This document shows, in pieces, positions 20,001-34,600 of a stretch of DNA of 64,000 nt; the first letter of the stretch is position 1, and each line of letters starts with the position of its first letter. A program made the translations under genes and the position numbers. Below the pieces are notes generated by a model. The model worked only from the letters and a program-made list of their open reading frames with translations. It searched no databases and was not told where the DNA came from. The DNA comes from Nostoc sp. 'Peltigera membranacea cyanobiont' N6 (GTDB taxonomy: Bacteria > Cyanobacteriota > Cyanobacteriia > Cyanobacteriales > Nostocaceae): assembly GCF_002949735.1 (NCBI RefSeq), contig NZ_CP026681.1, positions 2,852,001 to 2,916,000 on the forward strand. The letters are read 5' to 3'.

Positions 20001-23000
20001 GCATCTGGTAGAGATGCTTTCTTCAATCTGACAGAAGGGGAAGATGTCGCATTGGGCGCGGGTGCTAGTTATAACAGTAATGACCAGACTGTGCGCTTGA
20101 ATTTGATAGGCGTTAAACCAGGTAATGCCACTCTCATTTTCCGTCTGGTAAACAATGACACCGATACTACTACCAATGTCAGCATTACCGAATTTGTTCT
20201 GCAAACTGCACCAGCTAATACACAACCTCCTTTACAGTCGGATTTTGGTACACAGCCATCTGCAAACACTACGACATCGCCTAACTTCAACAACTTGACA
20301 GATGTCTCTCAAAGTTTCAGTGCAAATTATCACCGCACTAGCTTTAATGCAGATACTCACTTACTATATGCAGATATTGCAATACACAATATTGGCTCTT
20401 ATAGCGTTAATGCTCCAATGATTGTTGCTGTTAACCACATCAGTAACCCTACAGTTGTAATACGTAATCCAGATGGATTTACACCCGAAGGCATTCCCTA
20501 CTATAACTTCTCCAATTTAATAGCTGATGGCAAACTCGATCCAAATGAATCCACCACACAACGCTCTCTGGTATTCTATAATCCTCAAGGGATACAGTTC
20601 AACTATAATTTGGTAGTGCTGGCGCAGTTAAATCAAGCTCCAGTCATTCAAACTCAGCCCAACAAAGAAATAATTGGTGGTCAGTTTTATACCTATGATG
20701 TTAATGCTACTGACCACGATGGAGATTCTTTAACATATAAACTGCTGACATCTCCAGATGGCATGACCATTGACCCAAACACAGGGCTGATTAACTGGAA
20801 CACGGCAAGCAGCAATATTGGTAATCAGGTAATTAGTTTGGAAGTCAGCGATGGACGTGGTGGTTCAATTACACAGGATTACACTCTGAGTGTGATTGCA
20901 ACACCACCTAATCGTCCACCTGTGTTTGTAACTAATCCTGTAGTAGAGGCTTACATAAATAAGCAATATACTTATGATTCTAATGCGGTTGACCCTGATT
21001 TTGACACGATTAGCTACAGTGTTGTCATTGGCCCCGATGGTCTGCTGATTGACCCAACTACAGGTAAGGTACAGTGGACAGCACCGCCTGCATTGATTTT
21101 AGGTGATACGGTGATTGGTCAAGTATCCGTAGCAGGACAAAATCAGGAATTTAATTTTGCGGGTCAAGCAGGTCAACGGATTTATTTTGATCCAATTCAG
21201 TATACGGGGAATCGTGGTGATTGGAAGTTTCAAGTTTATAGTCCCACCGGTCGCCTTGTAGTGGATACCTATCTTGCCTATTACGATAATCATCTGCTTA
21301 CCCTAAATGAAGATGGTAATTACAAGATTGTCGTTGACCCCCAAGGCGCAACTACAGGTTCCTATGGGTTTAGTGTAATTAATCCGGCATTGCTGCCGAT
21401 TCAGTCCTTTGACAAGGTTGTTAATGATAGGCTAAACCCCGGCTCTGCGGATCGAGTTTATCGCTTTAATGCAACGCAAGGGCAAAAGCTTTATTTTGAT
21501 TATATCTCCCGTATAAACAGTTCTGTGGATTGGGTACTTTATGATCCACGTAATATAGCAGTTGCTTCTAATGGCAACTTTGATGACATAGAGTACAATG
21601 CCCAAACTTCAGGAGAATATATTCTTGCGGTACGGGGTAAAGGTGCTTTTAATGAGGTCAACTCCTTTTCCTTTAATATCATTGATTCACTGCTTCCAAC
21701 TTCGGCTTACACACTTGGTTCCACTGTTAGTGGTTTTATCCAACAAAAAGGTGAGCAGGATTCCTTTACTTTTACGGGTACAGCAGGACAGCAGTTATTC
21801 TATGATACATTAAACACTACCAATTATTTCCCAATTACTGTCTACGACCCAACAGGTAAGCTGATTGATGGTTTTGACAGTCGCAACGACCGAGGTCCAA
21901 ATTCACCGTTATTTTTAGCGAAAACTGGCACTTACAAGGTCACGGTTGATGGCTCTGGTGAAGATACGGGTGCTTATAAGTTCCGCTTTTTAGACCGAGA
22001 TGCAGCCACACCTGTGAATCTAGATACGGATGTTAGTGGTGCATTTACTGATAAACTTCAAACTGATACTTACAGTTTTGAAATTCCCGCCACACCACTT
22101 ACATCTACGCCTAATGGCAAGCAATACATTTACATTGATGGACAAGCAGGCGATTATAACAACCGCTATAACATCTACGATCTGGCAGGGAGGAATATCA
22201 CTAATGCCTATGTCTATGAAGACCGAGAATTATATTTGGATGCTGGAAAGTATTGGTTAACCCTAAGTGGAAATGGAATTGCTAATAATAACTATAAAGT
22301 GCGGATTATCACTGCACCTTTGACAACCACAGCAATGAATCTTGGTGATACAGTTGCTGGCTCAATTGATAAAAAAGGTGAGCAGGATTCCTTTACTTTT
22401 ACGGGTACAGCAGGACAGCAGTTATTCTATGACACATTAAACACTACCAATTATTTCTCAATCACTGTCTACGACCCAACAGGTAAGCTAATTGATGGTT
22501 TTGACAGTCGCAACGACCGAGGTCCAAATTCACCGTTATTTTTAGCGAAAACTGGCACTTACAAGGTCACGGTTGATGGCTCTGGTGAAGATACGGGTGC
22601 TTATAAGTTCCGCTTTTTAGACCGAGATGCAGCCACACCTGTGAATCTAGATACTCCAATTACGGGGAATTTTGACTCGGCGTTGAATAATCTGGATACT
22701 AAATCTTACAGCTTTGTGATTCCGGCAGTGCCTGTAACGGCAAGTCCAAACGGCAAACAATATGTCTACATTGATGGAACGGGTGGTACTGCTTACAACC
22801 GTTACAACATCTACAACGAGGGTGGGGTAAATGTTTCTAATGGTTATGTATATGAAGATCGGGAACTATATTTAGATGCTGGCAGTTATTGGCTAGAGCT
22901 AAATGGGACTGGCGCAAGCGATTCTAGCTTCAATGTGCAGATCATCACCGCACCTTTGACAACCACAGCAATGAATCTTGGCGATACGGTTAGTGGCACA

Positions 23001-24479
23001 ATTGCTAAAAAAGGTGAGCAGGATTCCTATACTTTTACTGGCACAGCAGGGCGGCAGCTATTTTTTAAGACGCTAAATACGACTAATCCTTTCACAATTA
23101 CGGTCTATGACCCAACTGGAAAACAGATAGATTCTTTTAGTAGCACATCTGATCGGGGAACAGCTTTTACACCGTTATTTATCAGCTTGACTGGTACTTA
23201 CACTCTCAATGTCGATGGTTTTAATGAAGCAACAGGAGCTTATAGCTTCCAATTCCTTGATCAAGCTCCTGTCCTCGGTTCTCTTGTTCCAGCCCCCACA
23301 TCTGCTATTCCTCTTACCATTGGTACACCTGTAAATGGGAACATTACAACTTCGGGACAAAAGGTAAACTACACCTTTACAGGTGCAGTAGGGCAAAGAC
23401 TGTACTTGGATCTCTTAAACAAAAACGGTTCACCTTTTGATCAACAATTTTCCCTCACTAGTCCAACAGGTGTAAACTATGGAATGTTCGATATAATTTA
23501 CGGCTATCGGACTTTTTCAGCACCAATTACCTTAAAAGAGGCAGGCACTTACACACTTACCATATCTCAAGGAGCTTATAGCTTCAACCTGTTGGATATG
23601 GATGCTCAAGCCACCAATACATTATTTGAGACGGTTACTAACGTAACCCTTGCCCCTTACCAGAGCGTTATTTATAAGTTTAATGGGTTAGCTGGACAGC
23701 GAATATACATGGATTCCCTTGCTAATCCTGGGAATGTGTATTGGAAATTGTTAAACTCTAGTAACACTAGTGTTATTGATACATCAGCAGGAATTGATCA
23801 AGAGGTAACTCTAGCAACGGATACCTACACATTGATATTTGACAACGATGAGAATATTGCTAAAAACTATTCTTTTAATCTAATTCAACCACCAACTAAC
23901 GCAACAATTCCAGTCTTAGTTGGCACTAATGACGCGTCCAATGGTGTCAACGGCAATATTGCAGTTAAAGGACAGAATGATGTCTATACCTTCACGGGTA
24001 CAGCAGGACAGAGATTGTACCTTGATATACTGGATCGAAGTACTAATCATAACAATATATACATAGATAGTCCAACGGGTGTTCGGTATCTTGGTTACGA
24101 CATTTATAACAACGAAAGCTATTTAGAACCTATTACCTTAAAGGAAACTGGCACTTACAAAGTCACTATGGATTTTAGTGGCGAACAGTTAGGAACCTAT
24201 GGTTTTAGCTTGATGGATATGGATCGAGCAACACCTTTAACCTTCAATACTATTGTTAATGGTGCTTTAACCACAGGCATTATTACTAACACGCTTTTAA
24301 CAGGACAAGAAACTCATTTTTATAAGTTTACTGGCACAGCAGGAACAAAGCTGTACATGGATTCTTTAGTCAATCCAGGAAATGTGTATTGGACATTGTT
24401 TAACTCCAGTAACCAAAGGTTAATGGATGATGCAGCAAGAAATGATCAAGAAATAACCCTAGCTGATGATACCTATATA
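14067..24479 (+). CDS. Giant Rhs polymorphic toxin, N-terminal half (interrupted by IS630)
   Basis: This is the first 3,471 codons of a gene interrupted at 24479/25654. AAGGGG lies 8 bp before the ATG. There is no classical signal peptide. Residues about 165-1720 form five super-repeats of roughly 305 residues, each with three Ig-like modules (a TNGDG/NSDRIT module, a GTAE.GA.VQLF module and a GTGS..SL.Y.F module). A cadherin-like domain (AENSPNGTVIGELSSTDPD, about 1735-1825) and putative-Ig (He_PIG-like) domains follow, then repeats resembling bacterial pre-peptidase C-terminal domains (GQNDVYTFTGTAGQRLYLD) from about 2350. The frame enters the IS and ends after about 30 foreign codons at 24572. 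Alone it would give a long adhesin-like protein without the Rhs shell or toxin. Removing the IS joins it in frame to 25654-37242. Confidence 0.9.
21745..22654 (+). repeat. Near-identical 283-bp direct repeats in the PPC-like region
   Basis: Positions 21745-22027 and 22372-22654 are nearly identical at the DNA level, with only about four to five differences, and encode the same PPC-like unit. The offset of 627 bp is a multiple of three, so recombination would remove one unit without shifting the frame. Confidence 0.88.
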
Positions 24480-25651
24480 AGTAAGTGGGCGTCAAAAAAG
24501 TCAATTATGTTAAGATATGTAAATACAGAGAATGCATCTACAAGGGTGGTTTGTATATGGGCGCTCGTTTAAGAGTATTTCTAACTGATGAGCAAGACCG
24601 AACTTTGCGAAACCTGAGAAAAGAAGATGTGCCACAGAAAGTCAAAGATAGAGCGGAAGTAATCAGGCTAAATGCACATGGCTGGTATGTGGAGAAAATA
24701 GCATCTCACTTTGATTGGAACGAGAAAACAGTGAGAAAAGTCTTGCATCAATGGAAGAATCTCGGTTTAGAAGGACTTTGGGAATCACCCGGTCGAGGGG
24801 GAAAACCAAAATGGAAAGAGGATGACATAGTATTTTTAGAAGAATGCTTAAGAAAAGAGCCACGCACATATAATAGCCCTCAGTTAGCTCTGAAGTTAAA
24901 AACAGAACGCAACATACAGATGAGTCCCGATAGGTTAAGACGGGTACTCAAAAAAAGGGGATTGATTGGAAGCGCGCAAGAAAAAGTCATAAAGGCAAAC
25001 AAGATCCGATAGCACGAGCAAACAAGCAAGCAGACCTAGATATGCTGGAATTAGCTGCTGCAAGCGGTGAAATCGATTTAAAGTACTTAGATGAATCAGG
25101 GTTTTGTGTGTGGAGTGAGCCTGGTTACACCTATTACTTTAGGGGTGAGCAAAAACGTTTAGAACAAACAAAACGCCGTGGTCGTAGATTAAGTATTATA
25201 GGATTTCTACAACCTTTAATAAGTTTTGTTTACGGTTTAGTTATCGGTGGTGTTAACCGTAAATCTTACATAAAAATGATGGACTCCGAAGCCCAGGAAG
25301 CACAAAAAACAGGACGTACCAGGGTAATTGTGCAAGATAACGGGCCAATACATCGATGCCGAGAAGTTCAGCAATTGTGGAAAAAATGGGAAAGTCAGGG
25401 TTTATACATATTTTTTCTACCAAAGTATTGCTCAGAAATGAATCCAATTGAATTGGAATGGCAACACATAAAAAAAGATGAGCTATCTGGGCAAGCATTT
25501 GATGATGAGTTAGACCTTGCTTACGCTGTAATCAATGGCGTCCAAGCTAGAGGGGAAAAAAGCAATCACAGTACACGACGTGTAAAATTTAACTCTAGCT
25601 TATCAGGTTGAGACTTTGTTACATAGCGGAAAATTTTGGCACCCACCTACT
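24480..25651 (+). mobile_element. IS630-family element inserted in the giant Rhs gene, TA duplication
   Basis: The ends are imperfect inverted repeats: AGTAAGTGGGCGTCAAAA on the left against AGTAGGTGGGTGCCAAAA on the right complement (15 of 18 agree). TA is duplicated on both sides (24478-24479 and 25652-25653), as expected for IS630/Tc1-type transposition. Taking out the 1,172 bp plus one TA gives the codons for D-T-Y-I-L-A-I-R-G, matching the paralogous unit DTYVLAIRGY elsewhere in the same protein. The insertion is therefore recent and clean. Confidence 0.95.
24557..25611 (+). CDS. IS630 transposase in two overlapping frames (probable -1 frameshift)
   Basis: The first frame (24557-25012) encodes MGARLRVFLTDEQ, a helix-turn-helix region and a second DNA-binding helix set. 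The second frame (visible from about 24955 to 25611) has the DDE residues: LDESGF, QDNGPIHR and NPIELEWQ. Sequence continuity (IDWKRARKSHKGKQDPIA in the second frame) shows that the change must occur near the A7G4 run at 24950-24960, a classic -1 slippery site. The fused product would have about 350 residues, the normal size for IS630. This could be programmed frameshifting, as known for several IS630 elements, or a simple inactivating error. An earlier start at 24485 would lie outside the usual N-terminus. Confidence 0.85.
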
Positions 25652-25653
25652 TA

Positions 25654-28600
25654 TTAGCCATTAGAGGCTATGAAAATGCTGCTAAGACATACAATTTTAA
25701 TCTAATTCTGCCGCCCACACCCGCACCTATCCCAATTAATATAGGTAATAATGCTACTCCTAATTCGGTATCTGGCAATGTGATTGTCAAAGGACAGAAT
25801 GATGTCTATACCTTCACGGCTACAGCAGGACAAAGATTATACCTTGATATACTGGATCGAAGTATTAACCATAACGGCATATACATAGACAGTCCTACAG
25901 GCGTAAATTATCTCAGTTACGACATTTATAACAACGAAAGCTATTTAGAACCTATTACCTTAAAGGAAACTGGCACTTACAAAGTCACTATGGATTTTAG
26001 TGGCGAACAGTTAGGAACCTATGGTTTTAGCTTGATGGATATGGATCGAGCAACACCTTTAACATTTGATGCTGCCTCGTTAGATACGGGGATAATTAGC
26101 GATATTCTACCCAGTGGGCAAAATACGCGCTTCTACAAATTTACAGGCGTTGCTGGGGAGAAATTGTTCCTTGATTCGCTTCAAGATCCAGGCAATGTCT
26201 ATTGGACATTATTTAACTCCAATAATGAAAGGGTAGTAGATGATACCGCAAGAACGGATCGAGAAGTTACCCTGGCCACGGATACTTATGTCTTAGCAAT
26301 TAGAGGTTATGAAAGTGCCGCTAAAACCTACAAATTTAAGTTAGTTAAGCCCACCCAACCTATTGTAAACTACATCGTAGGTGATACTATCAGTGGGTTA
26401 ATCACTAGACCAGGACAAAACGACAGTTATAAATTTGAAGGAAAAGCAGGACAACGGCTGTTCTTTGACTCCCTCTCTGATGCTTCTAATTTCTTTGCCT
26501 CGTTGTATGCACCAAGCGGTAAATTAGTCTCTGATGGCTCAAGTGAGCTTTCTAATTGGGATATTCGCAACAACAAAGTCAATAATATCCTTGATGAAAA
26601 TGGCATTTACACTTTAGTAATTGATCCTATTGGTGAGACGATTGGTAACTACAACTTGAGGTTATTAGAGTATGCTAATGCTGCCTCTACTGCTGCATCT
26701 CAAGCTACATCAATTGCTCTAAATACAGATATTTTTGGTAAGTATGACGATTTGAAAGGGCTGGAATCCAATCTTTATAAATTTACTGCATCCGCAGGAC
26801 AGACAATCTTTGTGGATGTTAACGCAGGCACTTCTCCTAACGGCTACTCAGTTTTCTCCCCCAATGGCGAATTTGTCTCCGGTCAAAATGGAATTCCTTT
26901 TGGTCAGAGCTATACCAGCAGAAGCATAGTCCTGCCATTTACAGGAGATTATACAATTGAATTCTATGGCACTGGCAACTACAGTAATTCTTCTGCTCAC
27001 GATCCTCGCAATGATTACAGTTTCAGTCTCTCAACACTTGATAACATCACTGACAATTACAGATTAGGAACATCAGTCAACACTACAATCGCTAAAAAAG
27101 GAGAAGTTGATACCTACAGCTTCACAGGCACAATTGGACAGAAATTGTACTTTGATTATGTAGTTGCACCTGCAAATGAGAGGCTGAAATTCTATAGTCC
27201 AACAGGAGTTTTGTTGAACGAAAGATTTTTGAACAGTGGCGACTTCTTACCAGAAACCTTAAAAGAAAATGGTACTTATCGGATTGAGATTTCTGGCGAT
27301 AACGGCACAACAGGAGCTTATGGGTTTACTTTGAGCGATCGCAATACTCTATCTATCCCAGCAATCACTCTCGGCACGGCAATTACAGATACAGTAAATG
27401 GCAACAACACTAAGCTCTACAAAATCAACGGTACTCAAGGACAAATTCTTGACTTCGATTTAGCTGCTCCCAGTTGGATAGGTGCAAATTGGGTACTTTA
27501 CGATTCCGCAGGTATAGCGATCGCTTCTCCTTCTGCATCCAGTCCCGACTTCAAAATTACCTTGCCATCAACAGGGCTATTTACTCTTGCAATTGGTGGA
27601 GCAAATGCCCAAAACCTGAACTACAACTTCACAGTTACTAATATTGCGTCTTCAGCCGTAATTAATAGTGGCTTGAATATATTACAAAGTGGAACTTTAA
27701 CTGCAAGTACACCAGTTAATTACACCTTTACCGCTACCGCAGGTACGCAAATTTTCTACGATGGACAATATGACACTACCAATGGATATATCCGAGGCAG
27801 GATTTACGATCCAAACGGAATGATAATTGCAGACAATTTAGATATGCGTTACGACCAAGCGCCAATTGTATTGAAGGAGACAGGCAATTACAAATTCCAA
27901 ACTTACAGTTATTACGGCAATATAACAGGTGATTACAAATACAACCTTTTAGAAATGCCTAATAGTTTCCGTTCACCTGCGGCAACTTATTTAGCATTCA
28001 ATGGGATAGAAACAGGCACGCTCAATAGTGGAGAAGCTAAGGTATTCACCTTCCAGAACTTTGTCGGTACAAAAGTTCTATTCAACGGTATGGTTGGATA
28101 TGGAGTCAATGCTTATCTCTACGACCCCAGCGGCAATGTGGTGATGAACTTTGGCAACTTCCAATACACTGATTCTGCTCAGTATGTATTGACACAAGAA
28201 GGTCTATACCACTTAGCGATTGCTGGTGACTCTGGAGCAAATCGCAACTATAGTTTCCAGATGCTAGACGCGAGTAGTGCGCCTCCAGTCGAATATAACT
28301 TACCAACTACAGGCTCGTTGGATAATGGACAGAAGGATGTTTTTTATAAAATAAATGCCACAGCAGGAAAGCGGTTATATTTTGATAATCTATCAGCTAC
28401 TACTACCACAGATATCAACCGATTCACTTGGGGACTTTATGCACCCGATGGTAGCTATGTAAGTAGTACTAACAATTATATCTACAATGATTTTCAATAC
28501 GACTTCACGAATAGTGGCGAATACACACTTGTCATTCGAGGACAAGCCGTAACCGATAAATTAGACTACAAGTTCCGAGTTATACAAACAGATATTAACA

Positions 28601-31600
28601 ATGCCAGAGACATCATCACCCCTGGTGTAGGCAAATCCAACGATCAAGTAGATGACGGCTCTCTAGCAACTGTAGCGGTTAAACTGCAAGCAAAAGATGG
28701 TAAAGGGGGCAGTGTTTTCCAAGACTATAACATCAAAGTCTTTGCTGACCCCGATAATGCCAATCCTGTAATTACCAGCACGCCTGACACCAATTACAGT
28801 TTGGCAGAAGATGGTTATCGCTATACACTCACTGCTCTAGATCCAAATAACGACCCATTAGTATATCGTTTAGTTAATGCTCCTGTTGGTGCAGTGATCA
28901 ATCGAGATACAGGTGAATTACTTTGGTTCCCTGAAACTACTGTCATTTCAGGTAGCAAAGCCAACTTTACTGTCGAAGTCAGCGATCGCAGAGGTGGTAA
29001 AGATACTCAAACCTTCACGGTGGATGCCTATAGTAAACTTGGCAAAATTCAAGGTGCGGTATTTGATGACCTGAATGGAAATGGATTACTCGATTCCAAA
29101 CTGATCAAAGGTACAAATCCTGCTGTAATTATTGCCTTTGACGTGTCAGGAAGTACTGAAGCACCATTTTACGGTGCCCGCAACTTTCCGAATGTAAAAG
29201 TTGTTAAAGATGCCGAAGTCGCAGCTATCAAAGAACTGGTCAAAGGAATCATCGCCCAAAGTCAAGGCAACAATGTCAAGATTGGGTTGATTACATTCGT
29301 TGCTGGTGGCACAATCGAAGACATGGATTTATCTGCCACAGGTCTGCAAGAATACACTACCGCATTATTGGATACGAATAATAACGGCATTACCAACTTA
29401 AATGAAGTTTTAGGACAGCAAATTTTCGCTGACAACAAATTCTATCCACCGGGCAGAAGTGGATTTGATGCCGCTTTAACCACAATTCGTACATTATTAC
29501 AGGCATATAGCGGCACGCCAAACCTGATCTTTATGTCCGATGGCTACGGGCAACTTAACCCAGTTCTCGCTGCTAGTGTTGCCAATGATATTAAGACAGG
29601 CTTTGGCGATCCCACCCGTCAAGGTAATGTTACTGCCTTTGCAATCGGTGAAGCATCAACCCTAGATACACTTAAAGAAATCGACCCAAATGCGATTAGA
29701 CTCAAAGACATTGAATCTTTGACTACATTATTTGGCGGATTAGATGAAAACTACAATTTAGAACCGTTTAAAGAAAATGTCAGTGTTTATCTGGATTTGA
29801 ACAACAACGGAGTTTACGATTCAAACGAACCAATTCAAAAGACCAAACGTGGGTTTGCACCGAATAGTTTAGATAAAACTAATTATTACTACACCTTTGA
29901 CAATTTGCTACCAGGGGATTATCGTGTCCGTATTCTGCCACCAGCAGGTTATAAAATTACCACAAATTATAATTTAACCACAGGCAGCTACGATCCTGCC
30001 ACGGATCAAGGCAATGGCATCTTGCATCGCGTAACTACAGCAGGTGAAAGTTTTGTTGATTTCTTTGGTGTAAACCAAGTTACAGCACCACCTAATAGTG
30101 ATCCCAAATTTGTTACTACACCTCCGGTAATCACCCAGCTTAAAAGTGGTGAACTGCTCAAATATAATGCCAAAGCCACCGATGTCGATACTGATCCTTT
30201 GACTTTTGACCTAGTATTAGCACCCGACGGTATGGCTGTAGATTCTAATAACGGCACAGTAATCTGGAATCCCACCAAAAAACAAGTCGCTGACTACTAC
30301 GCCAAACTTGATGCGGATAATCAGTTTCTGATCAATTTTGGTAGATCAGAGGCAGTCAAATCCACCCTCACCTTTGATGCTTTGCTTCGAGTACGCGATA
30401 GTCAAGGGGGACAAGATATTCAGTATATTAAAGTAGAGTTACTTCGTGATAATACACTTCCTGTCTTTACCTCCACTACACCAACAGCTAACCCGCAAGT
30501 AGGTAAAACTTTCCGTTACCAAGCTCAAGCACTGGATTCTGATGGCGATACTTTAATCTACTCACTACTGACAGGCGCTCCCAGTGGCATTACAATTAAC
30601 TCCACTACTGGTTTAGTCACTTGGAATCCGACTGCTGCTCAACTTGGCTCCCAAGAATTCTCCATTAAAGTTATAGATGGTAAAGGTGGAGAAGCACTAC
30701 AGAAGGTGAGCCTAGTTGTTAACACTGCTGCACCAAATCTTGCCCCTGTCATCACTTCCACACCTCGTACCCAAACGCAACTGGGTAATAGTTACTACTA
30801 CAAAATTGAAGCCACTGATCCTGACGGTGATATCTTAACTTACAGTTTACAGACTGCTCCAACTGGCATGACTATTGGTTCAGATGGTGTAATCACCTGG
30901 ACTCCTACTGCATTTGGGTTTGGTTCTCACCCTGTAGTTATCAATGTCAGTGATGGTAGTTCTACTAAGACTCAAAGCTTTAACCTTAACGTTACTAATA
31001 TTGCAGCTAACTATGCACCCAGTATTACTTCTGCTCCAAATTTGATTACAAATATAGAGCGGACTTATGAGTACAATCTCACAGGTAGCGACCCTGATAA
31101 TGATTTGCTGCTGTGGAGTTTGGATGCTGCCCCAGAGGGTATGGTGATTGATGCTCAACGGGGAACTCTGCGTTGGCAGCCATTAAGCAATCAAATTGGT
31201 GAACATAATGTTAAGGTGCGTCTCACTGATGCTTGGGGTAGTTTTGTTGGTCAAGAATTTACTCTTACTGTCACTGGTACTAATATTCCTTCTGCAATTG
31301 TCTCCAATCCCATAACCAGAGCCGCGCAAAATCAGCTTTACAGCTACACTGTTGTTGCCACCGATCCCGAAAACGACTCCCTTACCTTCAGCTTAGGTCG
31401 TAAACCTGCGGGGATGACCATTGATAATGGTGGCACGATTCAGTGGACTCCCCAACCTAATCAAGTTGGTTCTCAACAAGTTGAAGTCTTTGCACGCGAT
31501 GCTCAAGGTGCTGTCACCACGCAGACTTACGCCATTGAAGTGGGTGCAACCGCCATCAACACTGCCCCAAGTATCACCTCTACACCTGTATACTTAGCCG

Positions 31601-34600
31601 CAGTTGGTAGCCCTTACAGTTATCAAGTCGTTGCTACTGACCCGGATGCTGGCGATCGCTTGACTTATCAGTTGTTGTCTGTACCTGCGGGTGTTACGGG
31701 TATCACCATTGACCCAAGCACTGGTTTGCTCACCTGGGCTAACCCTGTGGCTGGTAACTACAAAATTGTTGTCGGTGCAGTGGATGCTGCTGGCTTGGGT
31801 GCGGCGCAGGGCTTTACACTGACTGCACGAGTTAATAATGCTCCGGTGATTCGCTCTACACCTATGCTAACAGCAACTCCTGGCAGTACGTATAGCTATG
31901 ATGTAATCGCCAGTGATGCTGATGGCGATCGCTTATCTTACACCTTAGATCAGGCATCCCGCGACTTGGGCATGACCCTCGATGCGCTGGGTAGACTGCG
32001 CTGGACACCGACCACTGGCAATGTTGGCAGTCATACAGTTGTCATTACAATAAACGATGGCAATGGCAGTACTGGGCAGCAACAGTATAATCTGTCGGTG
32101 GCTGCTGACACGGAAGCACCCAAAGTCAGGCTGATTGCGAATTACGACCTAGTAAATCTAGGCGAGTCGATAACTTTCCAAGCACGAGCTACAGATAATA
32201 TCAAAGTTGCAGGCTTGCGATTACTGATTGATAATACGCCTGTGGTGCTTGATAGCAATGGTATGGCAACATTCAAACCCACTACTGCCGGAACGATTAC
32301 CGCAAAAGCGATCGCTACTGATGCGGCAGGTAATATTGGTGAAGCGACATTCAGTGTGGCTGTAATTGATACTAGCGATGTCAACGCTCCCGAAGTTAGC
32401 CTCGACCTCAGTGCGATCGCTGGTGGTTTAATAACCGCACCCGTCGATATTAAGGGTAGCATTTCCGATGACGGTAGTTTGGATTATTACCGCTTGTTGG
32501 TTGCACCTGTTGCTGGTGGAGACTTCAAGGAAATTGCTTTTGTTGATAATCCAGGTGCGATCGTTAATGGAGTGCTGGGTAAGTTTGACCCATCGCTGTT
32601 GCAGAATGACTCGTATATCCTGCGCCTGGAAGTTGCCGACAATGGTGGCCACATCAGTTATGTAGATGAGGTGATTGATGTTGCTGGGGATTTGAAGCTG
32701 GGGAATTTCAGACTGTCGTTTACGGATCTTGTTGTTCCGGTAACAGGAATACCTATAACCCTAACACGGACGTATGACAGTCTAAATTCTGGTAGCACTG
32801 ATGACTTCGGCTACGGCTGGCGCATGGAATTCCGTGACACAGACTTGCGGACTTCTCTGCGTCCACCCAGCGAAGACAGCCAACTTGTGGGCTACCAAAA
32901 TCCCTTCAAAAATGGTACTAAAGTATACATAACTCTCCCTGGTGGTAAACGAGAAGCATTTACATTTAAGGCCAAGCAAGTCGAGCAAGTCGATGGTGGC
33001 TCTTTACTTTACTTTTCTAAGTATTTCTATCAGCCAGAATTTGTTGCTGACAAAGGTGTAACGAGTACATTGACCGTTGAAAGCAATTTTATCACCAAGC
33101 AACAAGATGCCGACGAATTCTATGGCTTCCAAGGAAACCCCTACAATCCTGCCGATCCGCTATTTGGTGGCAAGTATAAGTTGACCACTAAGGAAGGAGT
33201 GGTTTATGAAATTGATGCTGCTACTGGTGATTTGCTCACTGTCACGGATACCAATGGTAATAAACTGACGTATACAGATGGGGGGATTTACAGTTCCACT
33301 GGCAAGCAGGTTACTTTCGAGCGGGACGCGCAAGGTCGGATTTCTGCCGTCAAAGACCCGATGGGTGAACTGGTGCGGTATGAGTATAACGCGAAAGGGG
33401 ACTTGGTTAGCGTCACTGACCAAGAAAAATTCAAGACTCAGTTTGTCTATGACCAAGAGCGATCGCATTATCTCAAAGAAATAATCGACCCATTAAACAG
33501 AGCAGGTGCAAAAGTTGAATATGGCGATGATGGCAGATTAAAGAAAACACTTAATGCTACAGGTAATTCTGTAGAAATTGATTATGACCCAGCTAATTCA
33601 CTGCAAACAGTCAAGGATGCATTAGGTAATCCTACCACCTATGAATATGACACCAGAGGCAATGTAATACGTGTAGTTGATGCGCTTGGTCATCAAACTC
33701 AAATGATATATGATGACGAGAATAATCTGTTGCAAGTTACTGATGCAAATAATCTCGTCACTAAATACGAATATGATGACAAAGGCAACTTAAAATCACG
33801 TACAGAGGAGTACTGTGGTTGTCCCACCGTTGTTCCGGGAACTTCATACTACACATACGACAAGTACGGCAACATGACATCGCTAGTGACACCAACTGGT
33901 GCATCCATGACGATGGACTATGACCGTTTTGGTAATATGCTGTCGATGAAAGATGGCTTAGGCAATGTTATTCAGTCTTTCACCTATGATGTTTTTGGAC
34001 AAGTAAAAACTGAAACTGATTCTACAGGAACGACAACCTACCAATACGACGACTTTGGCAATGTCATTAAGATTATCGATGCTGATGGCAGTGCTACTAC
34101 AATGGAGTACTACGGTGACGGTAAGCTCAAGCGGATGGTGGAGGATAACGGTACACCTAATGACACCAGTGATGATGAAATTTCTACTTTTGAATATGAC
34201 AAACTGGGACGGGAGAAATTTGCTGATTACGGGGATGGTATCTGGGTTAAGTACGATTATGAAGGTGCAGGTGGTGACTGGACTAAACTGGAAGCACCCA
34301 CTATTGGTAAAATTGAGCGGAAGTTGACTGCTGATGGTAAGCTGGCAGGTTGGGTAACTGCGGATGGTGGTACGCCGACATTCAAGTACGACCTAGTTGG
34401 GCGTTTGTGGAGAGAAACTGATACCAACGGTAATGACATCACTGAATACGGTTATGATGCAGCCGGACGTTTAACTACAGTAAAAGACTTGCGGACGGGT
34501 GCGACAACCACGAAGAAATATGATGCAGGCGGACGCACCACTGAAGAAATCGATGTACTAAATGTTTTCACTCGCTACTTCTACGATCCCAAATCTGGGA

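Larger units (their letters stand above)
24094..26063 (+). repeat. Identical 148-bp direct repeats flanking the IS630 copy
   Basis: 24094-24241 and 25916-26063 are identical by eye. They are part of the repeated PPC-like units and happen to lie on either side of the IS. Recombination between them would delete 1,822 bp, including the IS, and leave an open frame shorter by 216 codons. Confidence 0.85.

Noticed and set aside
14399..20293. Many minus-strand frames of 64-122 codons under the giant gene
   Set aside because: They are antisense shadows of the repetitive Ig-coding DNA, valine- and serine-rich, without starts or motifs.
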